Positions 34,801 to 43,507 of a stretch of DNA of 64,000 nucleotides are shown here, piece after piece. The first letter of the stretch is position 1. Every line of letters begins with the position of its first letter. The stretch is from Symsagittifera roscoffensis. Taxonomy: Eukaryota; Xenacoelomorpha; Acoela; Convolutidae. The translations under genes were made by a program, and so were the position numbers. Location: assembly GCF_963678635.1 (NCBI RefSeq), contig NC_087063.1:69523617-69587616 (forward strand). The letters run 5' to 3'. The notes under the pieces were generated by a model. The model was given only the letters and a program-made list of their open reading frames with translations. It was not told the DNA's origin and did not search any database.

Positions 34801-37787
34801 ATAAGGGTTTAGAGATTGCCATTTTGGCCATTTTGACCAATTTGGGACAATTAACGCGCGATATAATTCGCGATATTACCGCGTAAGCGGAGATTTAATC
34901 CGTCTTTTAAATCGTTCCAAATTGGTTGAGCGAAGCTAATTTGCCATAATTGGTTTGTTACAAGTAACGAAATCTATCTTTTTGTACTTATATGGCGTAT
35001 GGGGGGATGATTTTCATAAAAAGTTTCAAATTTTAGAAAAAAAAATTTCATTTTATTTTATTTCATTTAATTTCTTAATGTTATTACTGCTCCATAAACC
35101 TTAAAAGGCAGTCGGAACATTCAGGGCTTAGCCCTGATACGAGCAGTCTTGTTTCATTTCCGCTTATTTCATTTCCGCTTATTTCATTCCCGCTTATTTC
35201 CGATCAACGTCGGCGAAGATCATTTTAAAAATTTTCTTAAGAAACGACTCCTGGAAGAAAAAGTTTTTTTTTCATTTACTTTTCAGTTTCTGCTGCACGA
35301 AGGGCCAGAAATAGAAAACCCAGAAGACAGCAAGAGGACAGACCAAGAGAAAAATGAGTCGGTTAAGCAAGATATGGACTGTCTGAAAGAAGCGGTAAAA
35401 AGGAAGTTCCCATTCTTGAACCCAGAACCAGAATTTATTGACCATTGTCGGTATACGGTAACTACTGCTCTACTGCTCAATTACGGTTTTTGATATTTTA
35501 CGGTTTTAATACGGACATAAATAAGAGTTCGAAATTATGAGGTTACACAGGTAAATGTGTTCGGCTAAGGACACAAACGCACCCGTCAACGATATCACTT
35601 CTTGAATTTATTAATTGCGATTCGCCCTCAAAAGTAGTCAAATTGCCATGAGACGTCTTTAAAACATTTTACGACTTTCCAGAAGCAGTGATTTTCTTTT
35701 TTTATATCAGCTTGGTAAAATTTAAGGTATTGCATTTCAAGGCATTGACTTGACACTAAATTTTTGTTAAATATGTGTCTATAGTTATTGAGTTATATAA
35801 AATTTGAAACGGTTATTGGTCAAGCCTCAAGTCTTTGTTTTACTTTCGAAGTTGACAAGATACGTTTTATGTTTTGTTCCCCATGAAATAATTTATTTTA
35901 TACATTTCACATACGAAGTTTAATAAATTCATGCTATAAATCCTATAATATATACAAGGGCGGATCTGGGATTTTCTCATACAGACCTTATTTTGACAAA
36001 AATTTCAAAAAAAAAACAGATCAAAAATGCCCTCAAACATGTCAAAAATTGTTTAAAAAAAATATAAAGAATCCCTGAGGAAAAGGGGCTTCCGAACCCC
36101 ACCCTTTATGAAAAAACAGAATACACGTTTCTAAAACAAATTTAAAAAACTTCAATGCTCATTAATAGCCGTTTGTTGAAAAAGTAAACATCAATCGCAG
36201 TCGCGCCTACGTGTTGCTAATTCGCCAACAGATAGTAGGAGGGTACGTGTACTAAAATAAGCATGCCCAACTGCGACCCCCAACCTAGGTTTAATATGTG
36301 TGAGAAATATTTCTCACAAATTTTTCTTACAAATATTAACCCTCGTCTTAAGGTCGCAGCTGGGCATGCTTAGCGGCGATGGCTGGCTCTTATTTTAGTA
36401 CCCAGTGTGAACGAATTTTTTTTGTATAAGGGTGTTCAGCTCCGTGTTGCACCATTTTTTGAGTATCTTGTGCTAATGACTTTTTTCTCATACAATTTTC
36501 AACTCTTATACATCAGGTTTGGCCAAAGCTTACGTTACAACCTCCAAAATGAACTTTTTTTTGGAGTTTGAACTTACGGCTTGAGTTCAAAAACAAAAGG
36601 TTGTTTCACGTGTAACCAGTTTTGTTGAATTCGGTAATTTGATAATTAGTAATTTTCGTGAATGATATACTTTTTTTTGACGAAGCTCAAACAGTAATAG
36701 CAGATGATTCAATGATATCTAACTGAGGTGAAACGCCCCAAGCGTAACTTCGAGACAATAAATCTTATTAGATGGGAAACATGGCACTTAAAATGACATG
36801 TGAGGTCAAAACTTAACTTACTCCGTAAAAAGTTACTTCAAAAAATAGTAGTACTTCAAAAAAAAAATTGGCTGCAGCAGTAGTACCACGTGAAAATTCT
36901 AGACGCAAGAAAAACGGTCTAGAGTCCCAATAAAAGTGTTTCGCTAAAAAAATAACCCGAATTAGAATGTGTCGGAAAATAAGAGAAACTGACTATGCTT
37001 AGACAGGTTGGATAGCCTGTCATAGATCCTCTGCGAACAGCAGAAACCACACTTACTAACTTTACTATTAAATTTAAAGGCAATCGTATTATCCAGAGTT
37101 TTGGTCTGGTAAAATCTGTGTTCTTCGTTTTTTGTTCCGACGACTTTCGAAGAAATTGAAGAATAAATATGCTTGAGGTGGTTTTTTATTCAGAACACTT
37201 TTGCAAAACTCTGGTCCCTCGCTTGTCTCTTGATCTGCCGAGTTTTACACCACTATAGTTTTACACCACTAGAAAATCGAGAAACTTGTTTTCATATTTT
37301 CATAATAAAATAGGATAATGACAAACTATTACAAAAATTATCAATCATATGTCAATTAACATATTCTGAAACAGAATTTTCTGGAACCAGGATAAAAACA
37401 TTCAGTTTTAAGTGTGCAATGTGTATATGTGAAAAGCTGGCAAAAAGTACTAAGAAATTACATTTTTTGTTCTTTCCACCAAGAAAGAAACACTTATAAA
37501 AAAAGTACCCTTTGATAAAAAAAACGCATTTGAAAAAGTTTGCTCAATTTCCCAACTTAAGTGAACTAACTTGTCGGAATTTTGTACTTTAGATGTCACC
37601 TGATGCTCATTTTGTTCTGGATAAACTTCCTGGTTACAAAAACATTGTTGCCGGAGCAGCTTTTTCGGGTCACGGATTCAAAATGGCTCCAGTTAGTGGA
37701 AAGATTCTCAAGCATTTGGCTCTAGACGAATCTGTGAAATATAATATTAGCAAAATGAACATTCAACGTCTTTTAGTACCATTATGA
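19883..37787 (+). CDS. PIPOX: PIPOX-like sarcosine/pipecolate oxidase, locus A (seven exons)
   Basis: FAD-dependent oxidase of secondary amino acids (sarcosine, L-pipecolate), DAO/MSOX family. Exons: 19883-20014, 22272-22429, 31206-31419, 33603-33794, 34080-34205, 35287-35457, 37593-37787. All introns are GT-AG, phases match and the join is 396 codons including stop, the usual family length. The N-terminal Rossmann motif GAGIVGSS lies at about residues 22-29. SSHGGSRVIR follows. CRYT near residue 328 matches the covalent-flavin cysteine, and GAAFSGHGFK is the conserved C-terminal flavin loop. The protein ends LLVPL, not a canonical SKL-type peroxisomal signal. The chosen ATG is the first after the foldback element, and the peptide before MYDVIV is short. 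The gene appears intact despite a Gypsy element and two Helitron2-like elements in its introns. Confidence 0.9.
20015..21130. other. PIPOX A intron 1, first part
   Basis: AT-rich intron. Words such as CTAATCATACAAT recall the tandem repeat at 42558-43137. No ORF is convincing. Confidence 0.4.
21131..21651 (-). mobile_element. Helitron2-like element, copy 6, in PIPOX A intron 1
   Basis: Minus orientation. It starts AACACTGCTCCTATCAGG with an intact CAGGGC/GCCCTG hairpin and ends AAAGTCGGAAC. The second hairpin is damaged (TTGAACACGAAAGT). Confidence 0.8.
21652..22271. other. PIPOX A intron 1, second part
   Basis: A 119-codon open stretch (21862-22221) is present but resembles no family. A part of it (CTGCGAATCGCAGAAACCAC) recurs in altered form at about 37030 in intron 6, which suggests a dispersed repeat and not a gene. 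Confidence 0.35.
22878..23217 (+). mobile_element. hAT-type MITE copy in PIPOX A intron 2
   Basis: Begins CAGGGGCGGATTTAG and ends near AAAATCCTAGATCC. The terminal CCGCCCCTG is altered. Opposite orientation to 23300-23614. Confidence 0.7.
23300..23614 (-). mobile_element. hAT-type MITE copy with 8-bp target duplication
   Basis: Left terminus CAGGGGCAGATCTAGG; right terminus decayed (CTAAATCCACTAGTG). Flanks ATAGTAAA (23292-23299) and ATAGTAGA (23615-23622) match at 7 of 8 bases, the hAT target length. Confidence 0.75.
23886..24088 (-). repeat. 3' LTR of Gypsy element 1
   Basis: 203 bp, TG...CA. Contains a perfect 10-bp-arm palindrome ATTCTCTCCG-C-CGGAGAGAAT at 23990-24010. Confidence 0.93.
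24089..24381. other. 3' untranslated region of Gypsy element 1
   Basis: Contains the PPT next to the LTR and two TCC-N3-GGA palindromes (24224, 24268). Plus strand 24228-24290 resembles the 5' half of a class II tRNA: an A-box-like TGGCTGAG and an arm CGGATTGTAAATCCG with GTA in the loop. No B-box follows. Confidence 0.4.
24382..30246 (-). CDS. Gag-Pol polyprotein of Gypsy element 1
   Basis: 1,954 residues in one frame. In order: Gag with two CCHC-type knuckles (about residues 285-300 and 307-320); protease with DSAS near 413, an Ala version of the DTG/DSG motif; reverse transcriptase with YLDD near 730; RNase H (TDASHNGLGAS near 870); integrase HHCC finger (HESHPGQF ... CTQC near 1257-1295) and a DDE core (LDFAGP, RVDHASCF, GLVEK); then about 500 residues of Ser/Pro/Thr-rich C-terminal extension with RRSSRNVGPPKFYG. 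The ATG overlaps the LTR/PBS boundary. No frameshift separates gag and pol and there is no env. Probably competent or very recently so. Confidence 0.93.
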   Translation of the reverse strand: MAQSNSNESNVRGIPSFWQNHTVDPPIPWEEWSDLFQLAIIAKENIDIENLLNPTERYHPPPPTLENPPENESDAQKTSRIERNIREQKRFDDEEMTSIKSETKKFNGMRLEEADKKLRSILYLALGNEGKKIFGQKFTRVKVLQISFKEFWENLSIAFVRKTNITFERHKLLNRKQRDRESLEQFWGALAEMAKRCNIPTGEDEWIRDIFINNMKNSDIQRKLLTETLPPLEALNVALIDEKGITNHIKMTSTFKSSGYSSNKSFNHFNVKREPTLNIERNNTCMKCGGNFTKGHLAVCPAKDTTCSTCKYRGHFTRLCKSRRKNVNIVDSQIVNNTDHHYPSEQSDVHIDQANRECCGVINAWSESGQSDNDDYSVLNVTTIYDGEGKELKKLLNIGLGNENQVILNIQVDSASPVSFLKQNVLHELKLRDPYVKIYPVDKATKELYCGFTNNAINITGKVIVPIFSNGWSNKECHFFLTQGHERNILGNDNLPKVGIEISQKQYTTSNNKRTCKSINSVTSLDLDNEIEMVGKTFKQLFLRIGKIKNQTKITHFHEPLKPIQLKGRRVPLHLLGSVKTELYRLKSEGHIKNLENCDEDRFISPIVITCKKDKSIKLALDSKFINKQIYKNKYQMPNIHELVDNVAAQISNNSAGEVWFTNLDLKNAYSQLALDNFTSSQCNFSLVGGDITGTYQFLTGFYGLGDMPNEFQRVMDSTLGNIPFTNCYLDDILVASKGSFNDHKKIVYKILSTLDSYNFAVKWSKCKFFQKEIEWLGFKISKYGIAPLFDKTKAIKDIPIPKNLKELRSFFGSTNQYIKFVPNLASLGSPLRPLLNKKSIFRWNEDHSKAFVKIKSEIVNLTENTHFDVKKPTRVKTDASHNGLGASLEQLHEKVWKTVSFASRFLNPHESKYSTNELELLGVVWAVEHYKNYLYGSEFEIITDHKALLSALSPNHGNKTYHSRLTRWVDRLLPFNFTIKHLAGKDMGFTDLISRTPSDKAIPPSHYDEEFVVATTKKIYYALNPLDTENSLRNSINSISENSHYTKLRNHVIITALNFINSSISICNQKHYRTEFCNSKCIPSDFSNTDFTKISLSNSAFIYFLILNSSLISNPSDIKLINCVNMSNNQIVVNPSTSGIQVSIDFQIPSEHKKLVTKFRENLKLPERPLDLNTLFNAKLVALLTEDDEMLNPIVKALQNKVDNINANSRYLHQFTKDLHESDGLLYMDGKLVIPFTLRNAVLKTLHESHPGQFGMKYLAQYIWWPHIYRQIYFHGINCTQCTQTGKNIKSIIPTTQISELPPLFEPNEEINLDFAGPLDNNWGNNKYILLCIDRFSKFPSAKITSSTSSNTVIEFLQDYFYLHGIPKSIRVDHASCFTSQDFKLFCNSLNIKIIFCTVGDHRSNGLVEKLVHTVKIKLLAMSLDHQKPTLQTAISKIIWNLRSSFQSKIKCSPFEIHFNRKPNTIWKQLASNNLSGGILDKGKLILSRERALDWNADDRIEDGYIDSLIPKKNQSPLEKGYDSDLPTSSKPSSSRVPLNSPFKGKLLRKTNGSINGNPFYKQLGQKIINSTKSTVELSDGKIIRKSDIAIPKSKSSTIRSFKGNISFPFFSNCDLQVGPRKSYNPKTQQTRKPDIRTGRHTESFTPVTTRARGTNQPPKSNKSKKNRNKASTSNTGYLAGDESMFIPSDTSDISDWEWIAGGFPCREMIRKRFISDNDTSINKPTSILEPKTYQSNITPEILDEQPQPSGTAECPISIKPAPQTTSQPLDKPSTTTTETPNIPSDLTIPSVGEKPVDFPVFEIEDSSDEIGTSEDRQPKETTTTGNELILRRSSRNVGPPKFYGKRYYIDIIDELENQPGSATNPIPLDDEENLNYPPQTFSENPLDIQSHAYNTLPDDSSADLAFTQSPDQSSTTSTDDSLREAVNCFENYIDLDSEIFNAELEKFMEGDS
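30246..30447 (-). repeat. 5' LTR of Gypsy element 1
   Basis: 202 bp. Identical to the 3' LTR except for one base deleted in the palindrome (GGAGAAATG instead of GGAGAGAATG). Confidence 0.93.
30448..31205. other. PIPOX A intron 2, distal part, with AATGAGCCC repeats
   Basis: Between about 30640 and 30840 the word AATGAGCCC (or close variants) occurs about seven times at irregular 15-50 bp spacing. The minus-strand open frame there is a by-product. Confidence 0.45.
31420..33602. other. PIPOX A intron 3
   Basis: A degenerate Helitron2 terminus lies at about 32648-32687 (TTCGTATCAAGGCAAAACCC). Otherwise AT-rich with no supported gene. Confidence 0.45.
34206..34613. other. PIPOX A intron 5, first part, ending in 15-bp tandem repeat
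   Basis: The last 44 bp (34570-34613) are tandem copies of CATTTCCGCTTATTT. The array resumes at 35154 after the Helitron2-like insertion. Confidence 0.8.
34614..35153 (+). mobile_element. Helitron2-like element, copy 7, inside a tandem repeat (intron 5)
   Basis: 540 bp from GTTCCGACTTTCGATAAG to GAGCAGTCTTGTT. Removing it restores the 15-bp tandem array with nothing gained or lost, so it inserted between two T bases without target duplication. It carries the asymmetric inverted repeat (GTTCCGACT at the 5' end, AGTCGGAAC inside the 3' end) and the 3' hairpin CAGGGC/GCCCTG, here with one changed loop base. Confidence 0.9.
35154..35203. repeat. 15-bp tandem repeat, right half
   Basis: Continues the CATTTCCGCTTATTT array interrupted by the element before it. 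Confidence 0.85.
35956..36106 (-). mobile_element. hAT-type MITE fragment
   Basis: Starts CAAGGGCGGATCTGGGATTT and fades by about 36106. No second terminus. Confidence 0.55.
36238..36407. mobile_element. Short foldback MITE
   Basis: Left arm ACTAAAATAAGCATGCCCAA and right arm TGGGCATGCTT...CTTATTTTAGTACCCAGTG are complementary. The arms surround an inner palindrome near GAGAAATATTTCTC. No target duplication could be fixed. Confidence 0.6.
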
Positions 37788-37941
37788 AAGCTTCTTGAAG
37801 TATTAGTTTAAAGCTTACAATAATATCTCAACAGGTTTTATTTAAAAACTTTATGCCCTCCAAAAATGATAATAAGAATATTTGAATATGCAGATGATAA
37901 TATGATTATGTAGTTCAAAGGTTTAATCTTTTGTTTTACCG

Positions 37942-37947
37942 AATAAA
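37942..37947 (+). promoter_or_regulatory. Polyadenylation signal of PIPOX A
   Basis: AATAAA 155 bp downstream of the stop codon, in an AT-rich 3' flank. Confidence 0.5.
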
Positions 37948-38498
37948 GTTAGCTGCCGAATGAGATATCTAATCAAATAATTTTATCCGTGTTTTTTTTT
38001 ATATTTTTCAAAAAGGCCAAATGTGTTTTTTATAATAACTGCCTGGGTTTTGAAATGCTTAAATTTAATTTTAAGTTTTCTGTCCATATATTCATAGAAA
38101 ATTGTGATAGTGTTTCCCATGGCAGATTTTTTTTTGATCAAAAGCTTTTTGTTTGAATGAAAGAGGTTTAAAGAAAAGAACCCATGCTTCAAGATATGAG
38201 AACCACTCAATTCCGGTTTGAATTGGACATTTATTGACAATGAGTCCTTGAAACAAAACTTACAACTGTGCTGTGTCGTTTGAAGCAATTTTAACAACTA
38301 AAAGAAGCTTAGCATCATGACAAGGAAGCAACACTTCCATCTATTTGACATTTTAGTTTTTTAGTCTAAAGTTGCTTCTTACTTAAGTTTTTTTGGCAAA
38401 GAAACTTGAAGTGGATCGTTCAATAATTCAATCAAATTACTTCATCTGCTTCGAAAAGAATTCACTAACCAGCGAAAATTATTATCGGTGTTTTTATT
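37948..38498. other. Intergenic, no gene seen
   Basis: AT-rich. The minus-strand open frame near 37983-38297 looks like chance. Confidence 0.35.
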
Positions 38499-39039
38499 GT
38501 TCCGACTTTCGATACGAAAGTAAGGGAATATTTGTGCTCGGGGTGGGGTTTTTTTTCTTCAGACAAATTTCTACTTTTTAACTAGCCATTTTTGACGGAA
38601 TTTTTTTATATCATTCGAAAGCCATTGTTGTCCTGCGCTTAAATTTGAAAAGATATTTCACCTGTGATCATTTTTCGTAAAGTTATGAGGGTTTAAAGAT
38701 TGCTATTTTGGCCATTTTGACCAATTTGGGACAATTAACGCGCGATATAATTCGCGCTATTAACGCGTAAGCGGAGATTTAATCCGTCTTAGAAATCGTT
38801 CCAAATTGGTTGAAAGAAGCTTATTTGCCATAATTGGTTTGTTTCAAGGAACGAAATCTATCCTTTTGTATTTTACATGGCGTGCGGGTGGATGATTTTC
38901 ATTTAAAAAATTCAAATTAAAAAAAATATATATTCATTTTATTTTATTTCAATTAATTTTTTAAAGTTATTTTTGCTCCATAAATCTTAAAAAGCAGTCG
39001 GAACATTCAGGGCTTCGCCCTGATACGGGCAGTCTTGTT
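38499..39039 (+). mobile_element. Helitron2-like element, copy 8
   Basis: 541 bp from GTTCCGACTTTCGATACG to GGGCAGTCTTGTT. Both hairpins are intact. Confidence 0.85.
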
Positions 39040-40189
39040 ATTTTTGGACTTGTTTTTCTAGACAATGCCAAACTCACAAAAAAATTATTATTAAAAACTT
39101 AAGAAGAAAACGAGCTCGAAACTATCCTTTTAATGACAGTTTTTGACCTTGCCGTAGTGAAATAATTGTCATAATAAACAACGAAAAAAAGTACATGAAG
39201 AGACCATTTGATTGAAAGATATTGAAAGACCGTTGGCTGATTTTGCTATAAGCTCAAAATTAAAAAAAAACTGAGAAAGTCTTTCAATTAAATTGATTAA
39301 ATCTACAAATTGTATATCCTTCAAATCACAGTCCTGAGTTCATCAATTTTTGTATTCGTGAAAACGGACTAATTTTCCACTCGAAAAAAAAGCATGAAAA
39401 AGCTAAGAAACTCTTTCATATCAAGCGTGTTCTTTGCGTGATTTTTTGTTTTGTTTCAACTGTTTGTGATGAACTCGATGGATGTTAGGTGTTACGGTGG
39501 AGCTCAATGTCCAATACAGAAAAACGTGGGTAGTAATTTGAGTCTACAAGTTTCAAATGAAGTGGAAACAATAGGAGCAGTCGCAAATGGGCAAGGCCAA
39601 CAATGAAGGTAGTTAAGCAAACCCACATTAAGCAAACCCGCAAACCCACGTGTAATCCATTGCGAGCGCAACTGCGCTATACGAGTAAACATTGCGTGGT
39701 GGCGATCGATGTATGCATTGGATGAAGCTGGAAGTGTCAAGGCTGTTAGGATAAAATTAATGGAAGTTTTCAAAGCTTATCTGGGATTGAATTTCACCCA
39801 AGATTGATATGATTCAGGAAGGTCACGTTTTGCCTGGTTCAACACTTGATGAATTGTTTTAAGTATAGTATCTAAGTTCAAAAGCTGTGCAGATAAAGTT
39901 TCTATGCTTGTCATCATTTCAGCAAAAACAAAAAAATCAAAAGTACAAATAAGTGACCGTCTGCATCCACATGAGACAGAATTAAGAGCAGAAACTGGCA
40001 AAGGTGAATGATTAATAAAAACGAGCGATAGTGGCATCTTCTCGATGCTACTCGCAAATATTTCAACGGTGAAAATGATTGTTTTAAATGTGTCAGTACC
40101 TTAAACTACAGGCGTGACCATTAATTAATAAACTGCTATCAAAATTATCAGTCTAAAACATCGAGGGCGGGTTAAAAAGAAGTTGGTTA
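39040..40189. other. Intergenic; two weak minus-strand ORFs
   Basis: Minus 39773-39504 (89 codons) begins with a signal-peptide-like run MKTSINFILTALTLPASSNA. Minus 40037-39777 is an 86-codon frame just upstream of it. Neither resembles a known family and codon bias is not evident, so they are noted but not called as genes. Confidence 0.25.
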
Positions 40190-41352
40190 GAGATTAAATT
40201 CAAAAAGAGATCATATTCAAAAAATTAAAACAAAATTGGGTAGGCACTGCGGTGTTATTTCTAAGATGCGTCATTATGTTCCAAAGTCCATTTTATTAAA
40301 GTATTATCAGTCGAATATTAAGCCTGTAATACAGTACGGCATACTAGTCTATGGTGGAACCAGTTTTTCAAATTTAAACCAAATATTAATACTTCAACGG
40401 AAAATTGTTCGAATGATTTATTTCAAAAATAAATATGATAGCATAACGGAAACTCTGATAGTCAATAAGATTTTAACGGTTCATGAGCTATACATCTATG
40501 ATCTGTTAAAGTTTTGCATTCGTTCTTTGAATCAAAAACATTCTACTCTTTTTTTGAATACAATGTTTTCTTTGAAACGTTACAGCTACAACACAAGGAA
40601 ATCCAAATATACTTCATTTGTTACCCATTGTTGTAAGAATAACACTAAAGCAAATTCACTGACTAATCGAGGTTCGAAATTACTTAATTTGCTCAACGAG
40701 AATAATTTACTGCCCCAAAATATTGAAAAGATGACTAAAAATGAGGTAATAATTTTTATCCACAATTTTAGGGATAGCTTTATTCTGGGTAATTGCGATC
40801 TAACTAAATATATTTTTAATTAACGTTCCCCTTTTTTTCAATGCAGTGGTTAAATGCTACACGACAACCATATATGAGCAGCGAATATACCCTAAAAATA
40901 TGAGCCTCCAATTCCTTGTAGTTTTCGAGATATCGCTGTTTTTTTTCTGTTTTTTTGTTTCTGTTTTTGTTTTTGTTTTTTTTTCTGTTTTTTTTTGTTT
41001 TTTTTTGTTTTTTTTGTTTTGTTTTTTGTTGTTTTTTTTCCCACAATTATAAATATCCTCTAACAACGGTGACAGTGCTTCAATAGAAGGACTGCCCCCC
41101 AATACAATAGTTTTTTTATATCCGAAATATCGCCTTTTTAATGAAAATATCAACAAATCAAAAATATATTTTATTTTTATCATTATTTTGTTTAAATAAC
41201 CTGAATTGTTGATGTAAACCGGGTAGACTATAAGTGGGCGCTCAATGTGCCTTTTGTCTATCCTCTCCGAATTAATTATTTTGATGCTGTATCTATTTTG
41301 ATGTTTTATTATAACTTTGGAGAAATAAATTCTTTCTTTCTTTCTTTTAAAG
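40190..41352 (+). mobile_element. 5'-truncated LINE (non-LTR retrotransposon) 3' end
   Basis: Holds the C-terminal RT region, followed by a 3' UTR with long T/G-rich low-complexity sequence (about 40935-41040) and an AATAAA then a TTCTTTC-type repetitive tail at 41333-41349. 5' truncation near 40190 is typical of LINE insertion. Clade not determined. Confidence 0.75.
40236..40823 (+). pseudogene. LINE reverse transcriptase C-terminal fragment
   Basis: About 195 residues, open. They carry the post-RT signature GVISKMRHYVPKSILLKYY and IQYGILVYGG, followed by a Leu/Lys/Asn-rich tail common at the end of insect- and crustacean-type LINE ORF2. The catalytic fingers and palm, including the F/YADD box, are absent. 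Confidence 0.75.
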
Positions 41353-42557
41353 CTTTGGCAACCAAAAAATGCAAAATTCATTAATAAAATGAATCTAAAA
41401 ATCTATTTAACTGAAATCATTTTTTTTCCATTAATTCGTGATTAAAAAAATAACGGAATTACCTTGAATTGAAATTGTGAGGTAATCACGAGTTTTTTCT
41501 TCAATTTACTCATTTTTTTTTTAAATTGTTTTTTTGAGTGTTTATATATTTTTTATATTTAAAGCACCCTTCCTAGGTGTACAATTTTAGGAAAATTGAA
41601 CCCATCTGGGTTTTTGACTGCCTTTGTTAGTTTGGTAACTCCAGCCCCCACCAAATAATTACAAAAAATTTTCAATTTTTAAAATTTATTGAACAACATT
41701 TTCAAAACACATACGTTTCTCAGTCATTTTTTTCAATTCATAAATAAATTACGGTTGTTTTGAGGAACAATTTTAGAATATCTTTGAGCCAAAATTAAAA
41801 TTCCAAGGAAAAAAAAACAGAACGGATCCTTACACAGAAAGAAATGTAAGATTTTCCTAAGATTTTCTTTTGCGATGCACCTGTATGAAAACATTGAAAA
41901 TTCTTCTAGAAAACATTTTCACTTTAGTGCAAAACAACCTTAGAAAAGTTCAAACAAACTTGCAAATAATTTTTATCAATGCAACCTGAAATAAACGGCA
42001 AATGAACACCTGGAAAGCCGTGGATTGATATTTTTGTCTAAAAGAAGGTGTTCAGACAAACTTACTCGAGAGAGATGAACAACAAAATTAGAGGCAGAGC
42101 AAAAAATTGAAGGCAATAAAAAAAGCAAAAAGTTCTGTCAACGGAGACTGAGCAAACAAATTTAGTTGGAAAAATTTGGGTTTCTTCAGAAAAAAATTCA
42201 ATGAGCTGACTGGAAACAAAAAAAAACAGAATACATTCATATCAAATATAATTAATGTAATTGTTTTCTTTCGACAATAGGCAAAAGAGCAGCTGATTGA
42301 GCTAGAAACATGTCCTCACAAAACCTAATCAATTAAAAATTTAACCAATGCTAATTTTACCAACAGAATTAAAAATTTTACCAACAGTAGAAGTAAAAAA
42401 CTATTTTTTGAGTTGAAACCTAAGTGTTGCACACTTTTTTCTTTGATTTATGTCTGTCTATAATGACTGATGTCTACCATAAGGCCAATAAATAATAAAC
42501 TTTTTCAAAAATCATCACAGAAGAAAAAGTTTGCATCTGAGCTGACGTCCATATAAG
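41353..42557. other. Intergenic, no gene seen
   Basis: AT-rich with no supported gene or recognised element. Confidence 0.35.
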
Positions 42558-43137
42558 AATAATGGTTGTCATACAATTTCTATGGAAAAAATGCTTGTCA
42601 TACAATTTTCATACAAAATTTAAAAACTGCATTAAACGTCTGTAGAGAAACACTTATGTTCTATTTCCCTCTTTTGAATCTTTCTGCTCAATAAAAAGTG
42701 AATTTTAATTTATGATAAAAAAAATGCCTATCGTACAATTTTCATGTATGAAAAATGTATGATAAGCGTTTTGCGTTAGAAAAAAAAATCCTCACAATCA
42801 TTAAAAAAAGGTTTCTGGATAATTTGTAGTTAGTTTAAGGATATTTATTGAAAGAAGTCGTGTTGATTCTCAAAAACATGATTTTAATTTTGTTCAAAAA
42901 AATGTTCATCATAATTTTTTCAAATATGAAAATCGTATGATAAGCATTTTGCTACAAAAAAAATAAAATCTTCAAAATTAATTTAGCGATATTTCTGGAG
43001 GATTTTACATGAGTTTTTTATTTAAGTTTATTCGAAGAATGCATTTTGACTCTCAAAAACATGATTTTAATTTTGGTCGAGAAAATGCCTATCATATTAT
43101 CTTCATATATGAAATAGTATGATAAGCATTTTTTGTC
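42558..43137. repeat. Tandem repeat, about 180-bp unit
   Basis: Two full units (about 42722-42896 and 42900-43080) and partial ones share AACATGATTTTAATTTTG and a block around ATCATAC/ATT-TTCATATATGAA-GTATGATAAGCATTTT. The block is itself an imperfect inverted repeat. Confidence 0.7.
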
Positions 43138-43507
43138 AACCCGGGCAGATTGTCTTAAAGTTGTCAAAAATTTGTTCTACTTTACAGGGAAGGATGCCAA
43201 TCTCAACAAAAACTTCATTTCAGTGCTTGCGGATCTAAGAAAAACATGGCACAGTAGATCTTGACTTAAAACTTTGAAAATGTTAGTTGTATAGCTTGAT
43301 ATCTACAGAATATAGAAAATCATACAAAAACAGGTTTTCGAGTGGATCGAGCGATAATTGAAAACAAAAAACTTAAATTTTATAATTGAATTTGATTTGA
43401 ATTTTGAAAGCCAAATAAAATTAACTTTTCAAAAATTCAACTTCAGCTGCGGCTCGTTCAATTAAATTTGAAGACCTCAAAAAATTTAATTGTTACAAGG
43501 CTTAACT

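Larger units (their letters stand above)
35458..37592. other. PIPOX A intron 6
   Basis: Contains an hAT-type MITE fragment (35956-36106), a foldback MITE (36238-36407) and a degenerate Helitron2 5' terminus (37134-37192, GTTCCGACGACTTTCGAAGA). No gene is supported. Confidence 0.5.

Noticed and set aside
39504-40037. Possible small secreted protein on the minus strand
   Set aside because: Has a signal-like start but no family, no conservation evidence and no clear codon bias; left as a note in the intergenic entry.
40816-41381. Lys/Asn-rich minus-strand ORFs
   Set aside because: They translate the T/G-rich low-complexity part of the LINE 3' UTR.
42558-43137. CRISPR array
   Set aside because: Units are about 180 bp with no short conserved repeats and unique spacers, and the genome is animal.
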